Of a stretch of 64,000 nt of DNA, positions 8,559 to 16,637 are shown one piece after another. The stretch lies in assembly GCA_002412775.1 (NCBI GenBank), contig DHVT01000017.1, forward strand, positions 62,001 to 126,000, written 5' to 3'. The notes under the pieces were generated by a model, which saw nothing but the letters and a program-made list of their open reading frames with translations, had not been told where the DNA came from and did no database searches. Position numbers and translations under genes: made by a program. The DNA comes from Firmicutes bacterium UBA5201 (lineage in GTDB: Bacteria; Bacillota; Clostridia; Peptostreptococcales; Acidaminobacteraceae). Position 1 is the stretch's first letter. Every line of letters starts with the position of its first letter.

Positions 8559-9428
8559 TTGAAAAAAATCATGAATGAAATGTTGCTGCTTGTGGCAGTG
8601 GCATTATGGGGCTCATCCTTTGCACTAACCAAACCACTGCTGTCCGAAATGGGAGTCTTCACCTTTATGGCCTATAGATTTGTATTAGGCGGACTTATTC
8701 TTGTTGTAGTGCTTCTGATCATCGGTAAATTCAAACTGACAACAGGACAAATCAAAGGTGGATTGATCACTGGCACACTTTTATTTTTGGCATTCATTTT
8801 CCATACCTATGGATTGAAATACACAACCGTCTCAAAAAATGCATTTATCGTCGGAAGCAATGTCATTTTTGTTCCAATCATCATGACCCTATTCAGAAAA
8901 GAACGTCAACCACGTCAAGTGTGGTTTTCAACGATTTTGGCTCTTATCGGACTGGGGATGGTCACCCTGGATGGCATCCAGGGTGGAATCAACATCGGTG
9001 ACTTCATTACACTAATTGGAACCATTATTGTCGCTTTCTATATTCTCACGGTGGAAATCTATGTGCGCAGTGAAAATCCTATCAACATTGCAACTGTCCA
9101 GGTTTTGACGGTCGGTCTCTTCAGCCTGGTTCCAGCATTATTGTTTGAATCCCCGTCACTTGAACTGTCCGAGATTGCGATTCGCAATCTGTTTGTTCTA
9201 AGTATCGGATGTACGAGTATTGCATACCTGATCGCCAACTATTGTCAGCGAGTTGTTTCCGCATCTCGAACTTCGTTGCTCTATGTATTTGAACCGATTT
9301 TTGGCGCTTTCTTGGGTTGGTTACTACTTGGCGAGCAATTTGGAGCACAAGGAATCGTTGGAGCAATCATCATTACAATCGCTACTTTGTTGCCAGTCTT
9401 TCTCAGACAAAAAAGTCTACCTGTTTAG
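8559..9428 (+). CDS. EamA/DMT-family transporter
   Basis: Inner-membrane metabolite transporter with ten predicted membrane segments arranged as two EamA repeats. Typical landmarks are LLLVAVALWGSSFALTKPLL at the start, KYTTVSKNAFIVGSNVIFVP in the first repeat, and LYVFEPIFGAFLGWLLLGE in the second. The TTG start is preferred because GAGGTG lies 6 bases before it, while the ATG 9 bases earlier directly abuts that site. Substrate unknown; DMT members export amino acids, nucleosides or other small metabolites. The stop codon lies inside the terminator hairpin that follows. Confidence 0.85.
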   Translation: MKKIMNEMLLLVAVALWGSSFALTKPLLSEMGVFTFMAYRFVLGGLILVVVLLIIGKFKLTTGQIKGGLITGTLLFLAFIFHTYGLKYTTVSKNAFIVGSNVIFVPIIMTLFRKERQPRQVWFSTILALIGLGMVTLDGIQGGINIGDFITLIGTIIVAFYILTVEIYVRSENPINIATVQVLTVGLFSLVPALLFESPSLELSEIAIRNLFVLSIGCTSIAYLIANYCQRVVSASRTSLLYVFEPIFGAFLGWLLLGEQFGAQGIVGAIIITIATLLPVFLRQKSLPV

Positions 9429-9438
9429 GTAGACTTTT
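9411..9438 (+). terminator. Terminator whose stem contains the EamA stop codon
   Basis: A perfect 12-bp stem (AAAAGTCTACCT / AGGTAGACTTTT) with a 4-base loop. The transporter stop TAG overlaps the loop and the right arm. The tail on the plus strand is only four T residues. Confidence 0.7.
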
Positions 9439-9500
9439 GAAATTTGATAATCCATACTTATATTGGGTATCACAACAGAAAAGGTGGTGATCTTATCAGA

Positions 9501-10100
9501 ATGTTGTATAGAATCCTGGAAAAAATAATCATACCGGCGAATCTGAAAAATGAGGAGTCCATCAAGCTCATCCATTTGACAGATACACCGAGTCAAATCC
9601 ATAAAGAACTCAAGCATCTGATCGCAGCCATCAAACCTGATTATATTGTTCATACGGGAGACATTTGTGATGATATCAAACTCGAACGTTCACCACGTAA
9701 AATCGACCTTTATGATAGGAAAATCGCTCATTTCTCGAAGTTGATGGCACCTTTTCAGGATACGAAATTTTACTTTGTCATTGGCAACCATGATGACTAT
9801 TCCATCGTAAGGAGATACTTCCCGGATGCGATAATTTTTGAAGAACGTGGATGTATCGAAAATGAACTGGGAATATTTTGCGTCGGTCATGAATTCAAGG
9901 CCATCAAAAATCTCCCTGCCGATTATTTCCTTTTCGGACACGATATGACCCAAAATTCAATATTGACAGGTGATCAAAGGATTCTGAACGGCCTTGAAAA
10001 TATTTATGTCATACATGGTACTCCTGCTGAAATCACAACAATTGAATACCCTTACTCGACGGATTCCTTACGCCAAAAAAAGTCTTGGCGTGGTCTATGA
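9501..10100 (+). CDS. Calcineurin-like metallophosphoesterase domain protein
   Basis: A 199-residue protein with the order of motifs of the calcineurin-like phosphoesterase fold: HLTDTPSQIHKEL (normally D-x-H, here degenerate), VHTGDIC (GDxx), VIGNHDDYS (GNHD), FCVGHEF, FLFGHDMTQ and IHGTPAEI (GH-x-H like). The first metal motif lacks the usual Asp-x-His, so one metal site may be altered and activity is uncertain. The start was chosen because AAAGGTGGTGATC, nearly a full anti-16S match, lies 8 bases before this ATG. It converges on thiE with a 15-base gap. No partner gene is evident. Confidence 0.72.
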   Translation: MLYRILEKIIIPANLKNEESIKLIHLTDTPSQIHKELKHLIAAIKPDYIVHTGDICDDIKLERSPRKIDLYDRKIAHFSKLMAPFQDTKFYFVIGNHDDYSIVRRYFPDAIIFEERGCIENELGIFCVGHEFKAIKNLPADYFLFGHDMTQNSILTGDQRILNGLENIYVIHGTPAEITTIEYPYSTDSLRQKKSWRGL

Positions 10101-10115
10101 TCATCCGACTTCGGC

Positions 10116-10715
10116 CTATAACATTTTAAACGCCAGTAGTACTTCCTCCGGTTGTTCAGCTTGCCAAATGGCATTAGAAAAAGCGAAACCATCAACGTTT
10201 TCCAGTAGGGCTCTTGTAATGTTCACAGGGGTCAATCCCCCGATTGCAAAAATCGGCAGTTTGACTTCTTCTCTAATTTTAATCAGTGTTGCCATCGATA
10301 TCGGCAATGCTTCTTTTTTTGTCTTTGATGGAAAGAAAGCACCAACTCCGATATAATGTGCCCCCATCGCTTCCGCTCTGATTGCCTGTTCCACAGTCTT
10401 GGCGGTCCTACCGATTCTACAGTGCTCACCCATGTGATCGATTGCCGACTGGATGGAAGTGTCGGTTTCTCCTAGATGAACACCTGAAGCGCCTACTGCT
10501 TTTGCTGTTTCAACCCAGTCATTGACAATCAACCGAGTGCCGTAAAGATCACAAAGGACTTTGAATTGCAACGCCTCATTGTAAGTTTTTTGTCGATCTG
10601 TAGATTTGCTTCGGTACTGCAAATAGTCGATTCCATGAGGCAGTAAGCGTTTGAGTATTTTGATCTGTCTTGAAATCGGTAAATCGCCTGTTATCAAATA
10701 CATCATTTTAGACAT
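10116..10715 (-). CDS. thiE: Thiamine-phosphate synthase
   Basis: Joins hydroxymethylpyrimidine pyrophosphate and thiazole phosphate to thiamine phosphate; a cytoplasmic TIM-barrel enzyme of about 200 residues. Landmarks are MMYLITGDL at the start, LPHGIDYLQYRSKSTDRQ (pyrophosphate binding), LIVNDWVETAKAVGASGVHLGETD, IGRTAKTVEQAIRAEAMGAHYIGVGAFFPSKTK in two blocks, and PIFAIGGLTPVNI (phosphate loop). The usual LIVND/VHLGQxD motif is present with E for Q. The ATG chosen overlaps the thiM stop by 8 bases with an AGGTGG site; ATGs three codons either side are alternatives. It is the last gene of the thi operon. Confidence 0.93.
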   Translation of the reverse strand: MSKMMYLITGDLPISRQIKILKRLLPHGIDYLQYRSKSTDRQKTYNEALQFKVLCDLYGTRLIVNDWVETAKAVGASGVHLGETDTSIQSAIDHMGEHCRIGRTAKTVEQAIRAEAMGAHYIGVGAFFPSKTKKEALPISMATLIKIREEVKLPIFAIGGLTPVNITRALLENVDGFAFSNAIWQAEQPEEVLLAFKML

Positions 10716-11427
10716 TTGATCCACCTAAAACTCCCAAGCAATCTATAATTTTTAGTTTCAATGTTCCAACACCTCTCTCTGTAAATCCTTCAGATGATTG
10801 TTTCAAATCAGAACTGGCCTTGAGTGCAGCGTCAAAAGTGGACATGCCACTGGATATGTTCACAGCGACCAATGCACCAAGTAGACATCCGGCACCAGAT
10901 ATCTTTCTGAGATCAGGTGTTCCACCCTCACTTATTCCGCAGCGGCCTCTTCCAACAATAAAATCCCTCTCCCCCGAAACCAGCCATATGGTCCCACTGT
11001 CAAGAAGCTTTGATTGGAACAGCTCGACATCTTCATGCCGCATTGCCTCAAGCGATATCCCTTTCTGATTGCACATACCGAAAATTCCACAATACACTTC
11101 ATCTTGATTTCCCTTGACGTATGCGATCTCAAATTTTGACATGATCTCATGAAACACCTCCAGTCGCCATGGGGAAATATGGATTCCCACGGGATCGATA
11201 CCGATGGGAATTCCAGCTTCAACTGCGCTTTCGCATGCTTTCATGATGATCTGTTTTTTATGAATATCCATCATCCCTAGATTGATCAACAAAGCCCCGG
11301 AATGTTGATGAATGGCTTTAAATTCCAACGGATTCTCAGTCATCATCGGAGCCCCTCCATAAGCCAGTACTCCATCCGCCACAAACGCTCTCGATACAGC
11401 ATTGTTGATAATGTGTATGATTGCCAC
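10708..11427 (-). CDS. thiM: Hydroxyethylthiazole kinase
   Basis: Phosphorylates 4-methyl-5-hydroxyethylthiazole for salvage into thiamine. Family blocks seen: IIHIINNAVSRAFVADGVLAYGGAPMM in the N-terminal part, INLGMM, GIPIGIDPVG, AYVKGNQDEV, LVSGERDFIV and the anion hole region SGAGCLLGALVAV with the active-site Cys. At 239 residues it is somewhat shorter than typical ThiM (about 260-270) because the N terminus begins near the conserved HNITN-like segment. The start is a GTG with GGTGGAG just upstream. With thiD, thiE and the ThiW transporter, it supports thiazole uptake and salvage; no thiazole-synthesis genes (thiG, thiH, thiS) are in this window. Confidence 0.9.
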   Translation of the reverse strand: MAIIHIINNAVSRAFVADGVLAYGGAPMMTENPLEFKAIHQHSGALLINLGMMDIHKKQIIMKACESAVEAGIPIGIDPVGIHISPWRLEVFHEIMSKFEIAYVKGNQDEVYCGIFGMCNQKGISLEAMRHEDVELFQSKLLDSGTIWLVSGERDFIVGRGRCGISEGGTPDLRKISGAGCLLGALVAVNISSGMSTFDAALKASSDLKQSSEGFTERGVGTLKLKIIDCLGVLGGSNV

Positions 11428-11435
11428 CTCTCCAC

Positions 11436-12191
11436 CTACTTTCTGATTGCTCCAAATCCACAGTCAAAGATCACAGGATGATCAAGACCCTCTGTCAAAT
11501 ACAGTTTTGCCAAACGAATGCTTTCATTCAATGTTTTTCCACTTGCCAAATGCGCTGCGATTGCAGCTGAAAGAGTACATCCTGTGCCATGATCATAACT
11601 GGTTTTGATTCTCGGTGATGACCACGAAAAAGTTTCACCGGACTTTAGAATAAGCCGGTCTGTACAATCGCCTTTGGCATGCCCCCCCTTGATCAGTATA
11701 TTGCAAGGGGGGTGATGGATATCGAGTGTGTTTTTCGCATTGAAAATTTGCTCGAACTCCATGAGGTTGGGGGTCAGTAATGTGACAATCGACAGCAGCT
11801 TTTCAACCATGAAATCAACGCCTTCATCATCCATCAATGCTTTTCCATCCGATGAGATCAAAACAGGATCCAAAACGATTGGTGGACGCGAATGTTCATC
11901 TGGATATCTCACCATCAAAACATCATAAATCGCACGGCAATTCCGAGCCGATCCCAACATGCCAACTTTGATCGCATCTGGCGAATAGGTCTGAAGCAAG
12001 GTATAGAGTTGACTTCTGACTATGTTTTCTTCCAGATCGAATCGCGCGGTCACTCCTTTTGCATTCTGACTGGTGATGGACGTCACCACTGAAAATGGAT
12101 AGGCTCCGTTTTGATAAATGGTCAAGAGATCCGATTGGATACCGGCACCGCTTGTAGGATCAGAACCTGCAATAGTCAGTACGGTTTTCAT
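11436..12191 (-). CDS. thiD: Hydroxymethylpyrimidine / phosphomethylpyrimidine kinase
   Basis: Carries out two successive phosphorylations of hydroxymethylpyrimidine. It starts MKTVLTIAGSDPTSGAGIQSD, the ribokinase-family substrate block, and has VTSITSQNAKGV, DAIKVGMLGS, PIVLDPVLISSDGKALMDDE, LLTPNLMEFEQIF, NILIKGGHAKGDCTD and the ATP/anion-hole motif DHGTGCTLSAAIAAHLASG. The length of 251 residues is normal. AAGGAAG lies 7 bases before the ATG, which overlaps the thiW stop (ATGA). It follows thiC product formation, converting HMP-P to HMP-PP for ThiE. Confidence 0.95.
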   Translation of the reverse strand: MKTVLTIAGSDPTSGAGIQSDLLTIYQNGAYPFSVVTSITSQNAKGVTARFDLEENIVRSQLYTLLQTYSPDAIKVGMLGSARNCRAIYDVLMVRYPDEHSRPPIVLDPVLISSDGKALMDDEGVDFMVEKLLSIVTLLTPNLMEFEQIFNAKNTLDIHHPPCNILIKGGHAKGDCTDRLILKSGETFSWSSPRIKTSYDHGTGCTLSAAIAAHLASGKTLNESIRLAKLYLTEGLDHPVIFDCGFGAIRK

Positions 12192-12691
12192 GTGTTCTTC
12201 CTTTCGAGAGCGCTGAACAAACCAGCTTTAGAGAGCGCACCATATAGTAACACTGCAATACCTGCACCGACTAGACTACTCGCAAGAAAAGACATCAAAA
12301 ATATGGACATTGGTGCTGTCGAACCCAAAAACGCTTTTGCCATCAATGAGGCAATCACCGCCCCAACAATGCCTGTACCAATCCATTCTCCCAAAAAAGT
12401 CAGTCCAACTTTCTTCCATTTTTTATACACAGATGCAGCAATCCATGCTCCAATCATACTCCCCGGAAAAGCAAGCAAACTCCCTACACCCGTAAAATTT
12501 CGAATGAGAGAAATCAAAAAAGCGTTTGCAACAGCGTAAAAAGGTCCCAATAGTATAGCGGAAAGCACATTGATCACGTGCTGTACCGGAAACGCCTTGA
12601 TCACTCCTATGGGAATATAGAGTATCGAACCTGTAACCACACCCAGTGCAATAAAAACACCTGAAAGTGTCATCTTATGGATATGCTTCAT
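12188..12691 (-). CDS. thiW: ThiW, predicted thiazole-precursor ECF transporter S component
   Basis: A 167-residue integral membrane protein with about five to six membrane segments. MTLSGVFIALGVVTG, IPIGVIKAFPVQHVINVLSA and FLISLIRNFTGVGSLLAFPGSMIGA match the ThiW type of energy-coupling-factor substrate-binding subunits, which were predicted by genomics to import the thiazole moiety. The start overlaps the thiC stop by 4 bases (ATGA). No EcfA or EcfT genes are nearby, so it would use a shared ECF module encoded elsewhere. Position between thiC and thiD, and the presence of thiM, agree with thiazole uptake. Confidence 0.88.
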   Translation of the reverse strand: MKHIHKMTLSGVFIALGVVTGSILYIPIGVIKAFPVQHVINVLSAILLGPFYAVANAFLISLIRNFTGVGSLLAFPGSMIGAWIAASVYKKWKKVGLTFLGEWIGTGIVGAVIASLMAKAFLGSTAPMSIFLMSFLASSLVGAGIAVLLYGALSKAGLFSALERKNT

Positions 12692-13989
12692 ATCGCTTCT
12701 CCATTCATGACTTTGTTGAGCGTTCTCATGGCACACATCTTTCCGCACATGGTACATGAATGTTCTTCTTCAGGCTGGCTGTCCGCACGATACTGACGCG
12801 CTTTTTCCGGATCGATGGCGAGACGGAACATGGCTTCCCAATCAATTGCCTTTCGCGCGGCACTCATTTTATCGTCCCACTCTCTCGCACCTGGAATTTT
12901 CTTGCCGATATCACCTGCATGAGCAGCAATCTTAAAAGCCATGATGCCCTCCACCATATCTTCAAGGGTAGGCAATCTCAAATGTTCCGCGGGAGTGACA
13001 TAGCAAAGGAAATCAGCGCCTTTACTGGCAGCGATCGCGCCGCCGATCGCTCCTGTGATATGGTCATAACCTGGAGCGATATCAGTGACAAGTGGTCCAA
13101 GGACATAAAATGGCGCACCATGACATAATTTTTTCTCCAGAAGCATATTCGCTTCAATTTCGTCGATGGCCATATGACCCGGCCCTTCGATTATGACTTG
13201 TACATTTTTTGCCCATGCTCTTTTGGTCAGTTCACCGAGTGCTATAAGTTCTGATATTTGGGATGCATCGGTACCGTCGGAAATGGATCCCGGTCTCATG
13301 GCATCCCCAAGGCTTAAAGTAATGTCATATTTTTCGCAGATGTCCAGTAAACGGTCAAAATGTTCTACAAAAGGATTCTCATTGCCTGTGAGCTGCATCC
13401 AAGCGAATATAAGCGACCCACCCCTTGAAACGATATTCGTCAATCTCGGATTTTTAAGGAATGTTTGAACGGTGTGTTTGTTCACACCCGCATGAACGGT
13501 GACAAAATCGACACCATCCTCTCCATGCTTTTCCACGACATCCAAGAATTCTTCCGGTTTGATATCAATCAAGTCTTTTTCATAGAATCCAAGCGCATCG
13601 TAAATCGGGACAGAACCGATCATAACTGTTGAAATATCGATCAATGCTCTTCTGAAATCCGCAGTCTTACCATAATTGCTCAAGTCCATAATGCCATGAA
13701 TACCTAGTTCCAGCGCTTTTCTCACTTTTTTCATTTCTGCTTCATAATCATTGACATCTTTTGATATCCCCAAATTTACGTTGATCTTTGTCGAAAGTCC
13801 TTCACCGACACCGCTTGGGATCAATGATTTGTGATTCTTATTCGACGGAATGACTATTTTGCCTTCCGCCATTTTTTGAACAAGCCATTTCTCATCGACG
13901 TTTTCCGTTTGTGCGACATGTCTCATCGCTGCTGTGACGATGCCTTTTTTTGCGGCATCCATTTGTGTGGTATAACTCATTGTGTTCAT
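12688..13989 (-). CDS. thiC: Phosphomethylpyrimidine synthase (radical SAM)
   Basis: Converts aminoimidazole ribotide to hydroxymethylpyrimidine phosphate, using a 4Fe-4S cluster. The C terminus carries the non-standard cluster motif HSCTMCGKMCAMR (Cys-x2-Cys-x3-Cys). Other landmarks are IGSVPIYDALGFYEKDL, DFVTVHAGVN, SRGGSLIFAWMQLTGNENPF, LSLGDAMRPGSISD, IEGPGHMAIDEIEANM, PFYVLGPLVTDIAPGYDHI and the GAIGGAIAASKGADFLCYVTPAEHL region read in two blocks. The 433-residue length is that of the short clostridial form lacking the N-terminal domain. AAGGAGG lies 6 bases before the ATG. It is the first gene of the operon, under the TPP riboswitch. Confidence 0.96.
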   Translation of the reverse strand: MNTMSYTTQMDAAKKGIVTAAMRHVAQTENVDEKWLVQKMAEGKIVIPSNKNHKSLIPSGVGEGLSTKINVNLGISKDVNDYEAEMKKVRKALELGIHGIMDLSNYGKTADFRRALIDISTVMIGSVPIYDALGFYEKDLIDIKPEEFLDVVEKHGEDGVDFVTVHAGVNKHTVQTFLKNPRLTNIVSRGGSLIFAWMQLTGNENPFVEHFDRLLDICEKYDITLSLGDAMRPGSISDGTDASQISELIALGELTKRAWAKNVQVIIEGPGHMAIDEIEANMLLEKKLCHGAPFYVLGPLVTDIAPGYDHITGAIGGAIAASKGADFLCYVTPAEHLRLPTLEDMVEGIMAFKIAAHAGDIGKKIPGAREWDDKMSAARKAIDWEAMFRLAIDPEKARQYRADSQPEEEHSCTMCGKMCAMRTLNKVMNGEAI

Positions 13990-14023
13990 CAGTAGCCTCC
14001 TTGGGTTGTGCGAAGGGCTGAAT

Positions 14024-14052
14024 AAAAAAACGCGACCCGAGGGTCGCGTTTA
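14024..14052 (-). terminator. Riboswitch-controlled terminator upstream of thiC
   Basis: On the minus strand AACGCGACCC-TCG-GGTCGCGTT is followed by a run of seven T residues. It lies between the TPP aptamer and the thiC ribosome site, so thiamine pyrophosphate binding is expected to favour this terminator. Confidence 0.93.
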
Positions 14053-14078
14053 GCGTTCAAAAAAATCAAACGATTATC

Positions 14079-14172
14079 AGCTTTCCTACGCCAGTATGAT
14101 CTGGATCAGGTACAAAGGGTAAAAAAATAGGTTTCTTTTCTCAGCTGCCCGCTATGCAGCACCCCTAGCATT
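14079..14172 (-). promoter_or_regulatory. TPP riboswitch aptamer (THI element)
   Basis: The minus strand shows the conserved THI-box blocks in order: CTAGGGGTGC, GCAGCTGAGA, ACCCTTTGTACCTGATC, then CTGGCGTAGGAAAG. These are the core elements of the thiamine pyrophosphate aptamer, including CTGAGA (pyrimidine sensor) and ACCTGAT. It precedes a strong terminator and thiC, the standard arrangement for transcriptional control in Bacillota. Confidence 0.96.
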
Positions 14173-14194
14173 GGATCTTATTAAGTTCAAAATC

Positions 14195-14223
14195 ACTTTA
14201 GCATATTTTAATTGTCTATTCAA
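14195..14223 (-). promoter_or_regulatory. Likely promoter of the thi operon
   Basis: On the minus strand TTGAAT and TAAAGT are separated by 17 bases, placing the transcript start about 20 bases upstream of the TPP aptamer. Only moderately close to consensus. Confidence 0.5.
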
Positions 14224-14241
14224 GCATTAACGAATATTTAT

Positions 14242-15171
14242 TTAGATTTTTACGACATAGGTTTCGTATCCTTTATATTTTTTGATAATCACATCCGGGT
14301 CTTCTCTCAAGTCCTTCATTATGGCATCAATATCATGGCAGCCTCTTGAACCGAGAAAATTTTCCACTTCATATTGATTCATCGGATGTCTTTTGATAAT
14401 GCTGAGAATTGCTTCCTTCGAGTCCTCTATATCACTATGGAAACCCTCTGAAACCAATAAATCTATAGAAATGCCACCTAAAATATTTACTGCTGTTTCC
14501 ATTGTTTCATGGGGCACAGGCTCAACATCGGGCTCAGCGGGTGGTCTGACTGGTGTGTTCAAATACAATCGGTCATATCGGATTTTTTCAAAAATCTCTT
14601 TGAGCTGCATCAAAGAACCAATATCATCATTGATTCCTTTGATCAACATACTTTCAATCCACAGTTGACCGGTGAATTTCTTTGAAAAGCCAATCAATCC
14701 ATTGATCATGTCATCGAATACCAAATCATGATGAGGCCTGTTGATCTTCTTGAACATCATCTCATTCACAGCATCAATTGAAGGCAGAACTATATCGGAT
14801 TTCAGCAAGTCATGCTCCACATCCTCATTCCCCATCAAAGCTCCATTGGTGATGACCGCTACAGGCTTGTCCGTTCTGGATTTGATTTCAAGAATCAAAT
14901 CACCGAGCCCACTGTACAGTGTCGGTTCACCTTCACCTACTATGGTGACCACATCAAAATCAATCTCATGACGCATCACCGTTTCAAACTCTTTTATAAT
15001 TTCGGATACGCCAAAATACAATTCTCTTGTGTTGGTCATCGGATAAGTTCTCCCCAGTTGACAGTAAACACAAGAAAAATTGCAGGTTTTTTTAGGGATT
15101 GGGCTGATGCCTAGCGATAAGCCAAGACGTCTGGATGGTACAGGACCGTACACATACTTCATGGTTTTCAT
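14242..15171 (-). CDS. Radical SAM protein (TYW1/COG0731-like)
   Basis: A 309-residue radical S-adenosylmethionine enzyme. It starts KYVYGPVPSRRLGLSLGI and carries the cluster motif CNFSCVYCQLG (Cys-x3-Cys-x2-Cys). Further SAM-barrel blocks are TIVGEGEPTLYSGLGDLI (GGE-like), PVAVITNGAL and LPSIDAVNEMMFKKI. The C-terminal 70 residues look like a small winged-helix or DUF-type domain (SIIKRHPMNQYEVENFLG). This family resembles the wyosine-type TYW1 enzymes but is widespread in bacteria with unknown substrates. AGGAGAG lies just before the ATG. Downstream of the DUF5320 gene on the same strand, with a hairpin between, so coupling is uncertain. Confidence 0.85.
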   Translation of the reverse strand: MKTMKYVYGPVPSRRLGLSLGISPIPKKTCNFSCVYCQLGRTYPMTNTRELYFGVSEIIKEFETVMRHEIDFDVVTIVGEGEPTLYSGLGDLILEIKSRTDKPVAVITNGALMGNEDVEHDLLKSDIVLPSIDAVNEMMFKKINRPHHDLVFDDMINGLIGFSKKFTGQLWIESMLIKGINDDIGSLMQLKEIFEKIRYDRLYLNTPVRPPAEPDVEPVPHETMETAVNILGGISIDLLVSEGFHSDIEDSKEAILSIIKRHPMNQYEVENFLGSRGCHDIDAIMKDLREDPDVIIKKYKGYETYVVKI

Positions 15172-15202
15172 AAGTCTCTCCTATGAATCAAACAATATGA
15201 AT

Positions 15203-15232
15203 AGCAGGGTACATTTAGAATCATACCCTGCT
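15203..15232 (-). terminator. Hairpin between DUF5320 gene and radical SAM gene
   Basis: A 9-bp perfect stem (AGCAGGGTA / TACCCTGCT) with a 12-base loop lies 7 bases beyond the DUF5320 stop. The following bases on the minus strand are AT-rich (ATTCATATTGTTT) but not a clean T run, so termination may be partial. Confidence 0.5.
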
Positions 15233-15238
15233 TTCCAA

Positions 15239-15541
15239 CTAATCTTTCAAATTTTCAAGTTGTTTTTCAATAGCGTCAAGTGTCTTCTTGAGCATGGATT
15301 TTTGTTCAGTAAGGTATTCCTTATCCATTCCGGCGTTTTTATATCCGAAACCCATACCTAACCCCTTACCTCTGCTTCGGCCTCGGTTGATCCCACGGCC
15401 ATTTGAGCATCCCATGCCTCTTCCGAGTCCACGACCCATACCAAAACCTGAATTTACTGTCTCTCCATCATCGCAATTTCCTAATCCTCTACCAGTCATA
15501 GGACCTTGATTCATTGGTCCGGTTCCATCTCTTTTTGGCAT
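15239..15541 (-). CDS. DUF5320-type Met/Gly/Arg-rich small protein
   Basis: A 100-residue protein beginning MPKRDGTGPMNQGPMTGRGLG, the hallmark of DUF5320 proteins. The middle is Gly/Arg/Met-rich with repeated GRG/GMG units and two Cys; the last 35 residues form a predicted coiled coil (SMLKKTLDAIEKQLENLKD). Such proteins are common in anaerobes next to NifX/NafY-like and P-loop Mrp proteins, and are of unknown function; here that neighbourhood is absent. AAAGGAGG lies 6 bases before the ATG. The upstream region has a consensus promoter overlapped by two copies of a palindromic site, so expression is probably tightly repressed. Confidence 0.85.
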   Translation of the reverse strand: MPKRDGTGPMNQGPMTGRGLGNCDDGETVNSGFGMGRGLGRGMGCSNGRGINRGRSRGKGLGMGFGYKNAGMDKEYLTEQKSMLKKTLDAIEKQLENLKD

Positions 15542-15558
15542 TGTGTACCTCCTTTTAT

Positions 15559-15612
15559 AATGAACATATGTCATCTATAACCCCATTATACTCTTTAATG
15601 AACATATGTCAA
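15559..15612 (-). promoter_or_regulatory. Consensus promoter with two palindromic operators
   Basis: On the minus strand TTGACA (15607-15612) and TATAAT (15585-15590) are separated by 16 bases. The 15-base sequence AATGAACATATGTCA occurs twice, at 15559-15573 and 15597-15611; each has the palindromic core ACATATGT. One copy overlaps the -35 box, the other lies just past the expected start point. This is the layout of a repressor that holds a strong promoter shut. Confidence 0.75.
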
Positions 15613-15677
15613 TAACAATTCGGTAAGTTTTTATGTTATTCTCATTCTATACGCAAGTAAGTTAGGAGGACTCTAAA

Positions 15678-16163
15678 ATGATTTTCAAGTCACTTGAAAA
15701 AAAAGATGTTCCACAGGTTTGGGATTTGTTTGTCCAGTTGAAAATAGAAGGTGCGGAAGTCTCCTTTGCAGAAGTTGAGACGAAAGAAATCATTGAAACT
15801 TGGGTCGAAAACCCAGCTCACCTCACATATGTGGCAGTGGACAATGGGCACAGGATAATAGGTGTGGTACGAGGCAAACGTGAGATGACAGATGAAAAGA
15901 AACATGCCGCATTCCTGACAGCAGCAATCCAACCCGATACACGAGGCAAAGGCATTGCGGCAAAACTCACCGAATTTGCACTTTCTGAAATGAAAAAAAA
16001 AGGCGTCACCATCGCTAGAATTTATGTGTATAGCGATAATAAGGCCTCACTTCATGCTGTTGAAAAATTAGGATTCACTCTTGGCGGAAAAGTTTTGATG
16101 CATCACTTGGATGTAAAATCAGGACAATATGTGGATGATCTCATATTTCATAAAATACTATGA
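15678..16163 (+). CDS. GNAT-family N-acetyltransferase
   Basis: A 161-residue single-domain acetyltransferase. The acetyl-CoA loop is AAIQPDTRGKGIAAKLTEFA and motif B is NKASLHAVEKLGFTLGGKVLMH. The N-terminal half has VTYVAVDNG-like strands (HLTYVAVDNGHRIIGVVRG). TAGGAGG lies 9 bases before the ATG. Divergent from the DUF5320 gene and convergent with a Nudix gene whose stop is immediately adjacent. Substrate unknown. Confidence 0.85.
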   Translation: MIFKSLEKKDVPQVWDLFVQLKIEGAEVSFAEVETKEIIETWVENPAHLTYVAVDNGHRIIGVVRGKREMTDEKKHAAFLTAAIQPDTRGKGIAAKLTEFALSEMKKKGVTIARIYVYSDNKASLHAVEKLGFTLGGKVLMHHLDVKSGQYVDDLIFHKIL

Positions 16164-16622
16164 TCATAAAGAATAATAACCACATTTTTGAAGTATGATC
16201 TTAGCCATGGGATTAAGATGATCAATAATTTTGTCCAAACGAAAATATCTCACTTCAAATCCTTCGTCATCATTGACATGAGGGATCCCTTCCGTTTTTG
16301 TGATCTTATAAACCACAAGAGCGTTAAAAACTTCATCACCATTGGGATATTTGAAGTACATGTCCCGTCCGGATAAGATTGTTACATGCTCCAGATTTTC
16401 GATCTCTGTTCTGAGACCCGCTTCTTCATATAGCTCCCTGACTGCGGCTTCCTCAAAACTTTCACCGAGTTCAAGAGAACCGCCAAGTGTTCCCCAGTCT
16501 CCGGTATCTGTGCGTCTTTGAAGTAATATTTCTCCAGCCTCATTGATGACGAGAAGTGCTACACCTGTCAATATGATCGGTCTTGTTCCAACTTTGCTCC
16601 TCAATTCATTGATATAGCCCAT
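16164..16622 (-). CDS. Nudix hydrolase
   Basis: A 152-residue hydrolase of nucleoside diphosphates linked to another moiety. The Nudix box GGSLELGESFEEAAVRELYE plus EAGL is complete (G-x5-E-x7-RE-x2-EE-x-G). The flanking sequence RPIILTGVALLVINEAGEILLQRRTD resembles MutT/ADP-ribose-type members of the common bacterial group. The stop touches the stop of the convergent GNAT gene. First of several closely packed minus-strand genes reading right to left, so it may be the distal gene of that group. Confidence 0.9.
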   Translation of the reverse strand: MGYINELRSKVGTRPIILTGVALLVINEAGEILLQRRTDTGDWGTLGGSLELGESFEEAAVRELYEEAGLRTEIENLEHVTILSGRDMYFKYPNGDEVFNALVVYKITKTEGIPHVNDDEGFEVRYFRLDKIIDHLNPMAKIILQKCGYYSL

Positions 16623-16637
16623 CTGAATTCCTCTCTG

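Noticed and set aside
10070..10100. Terminator after the phosphoesterase (ACGCCAA / TTGGCGT)
   Set aside because: A 7-bp stem lies within the end of the gene without any T run on either strand.
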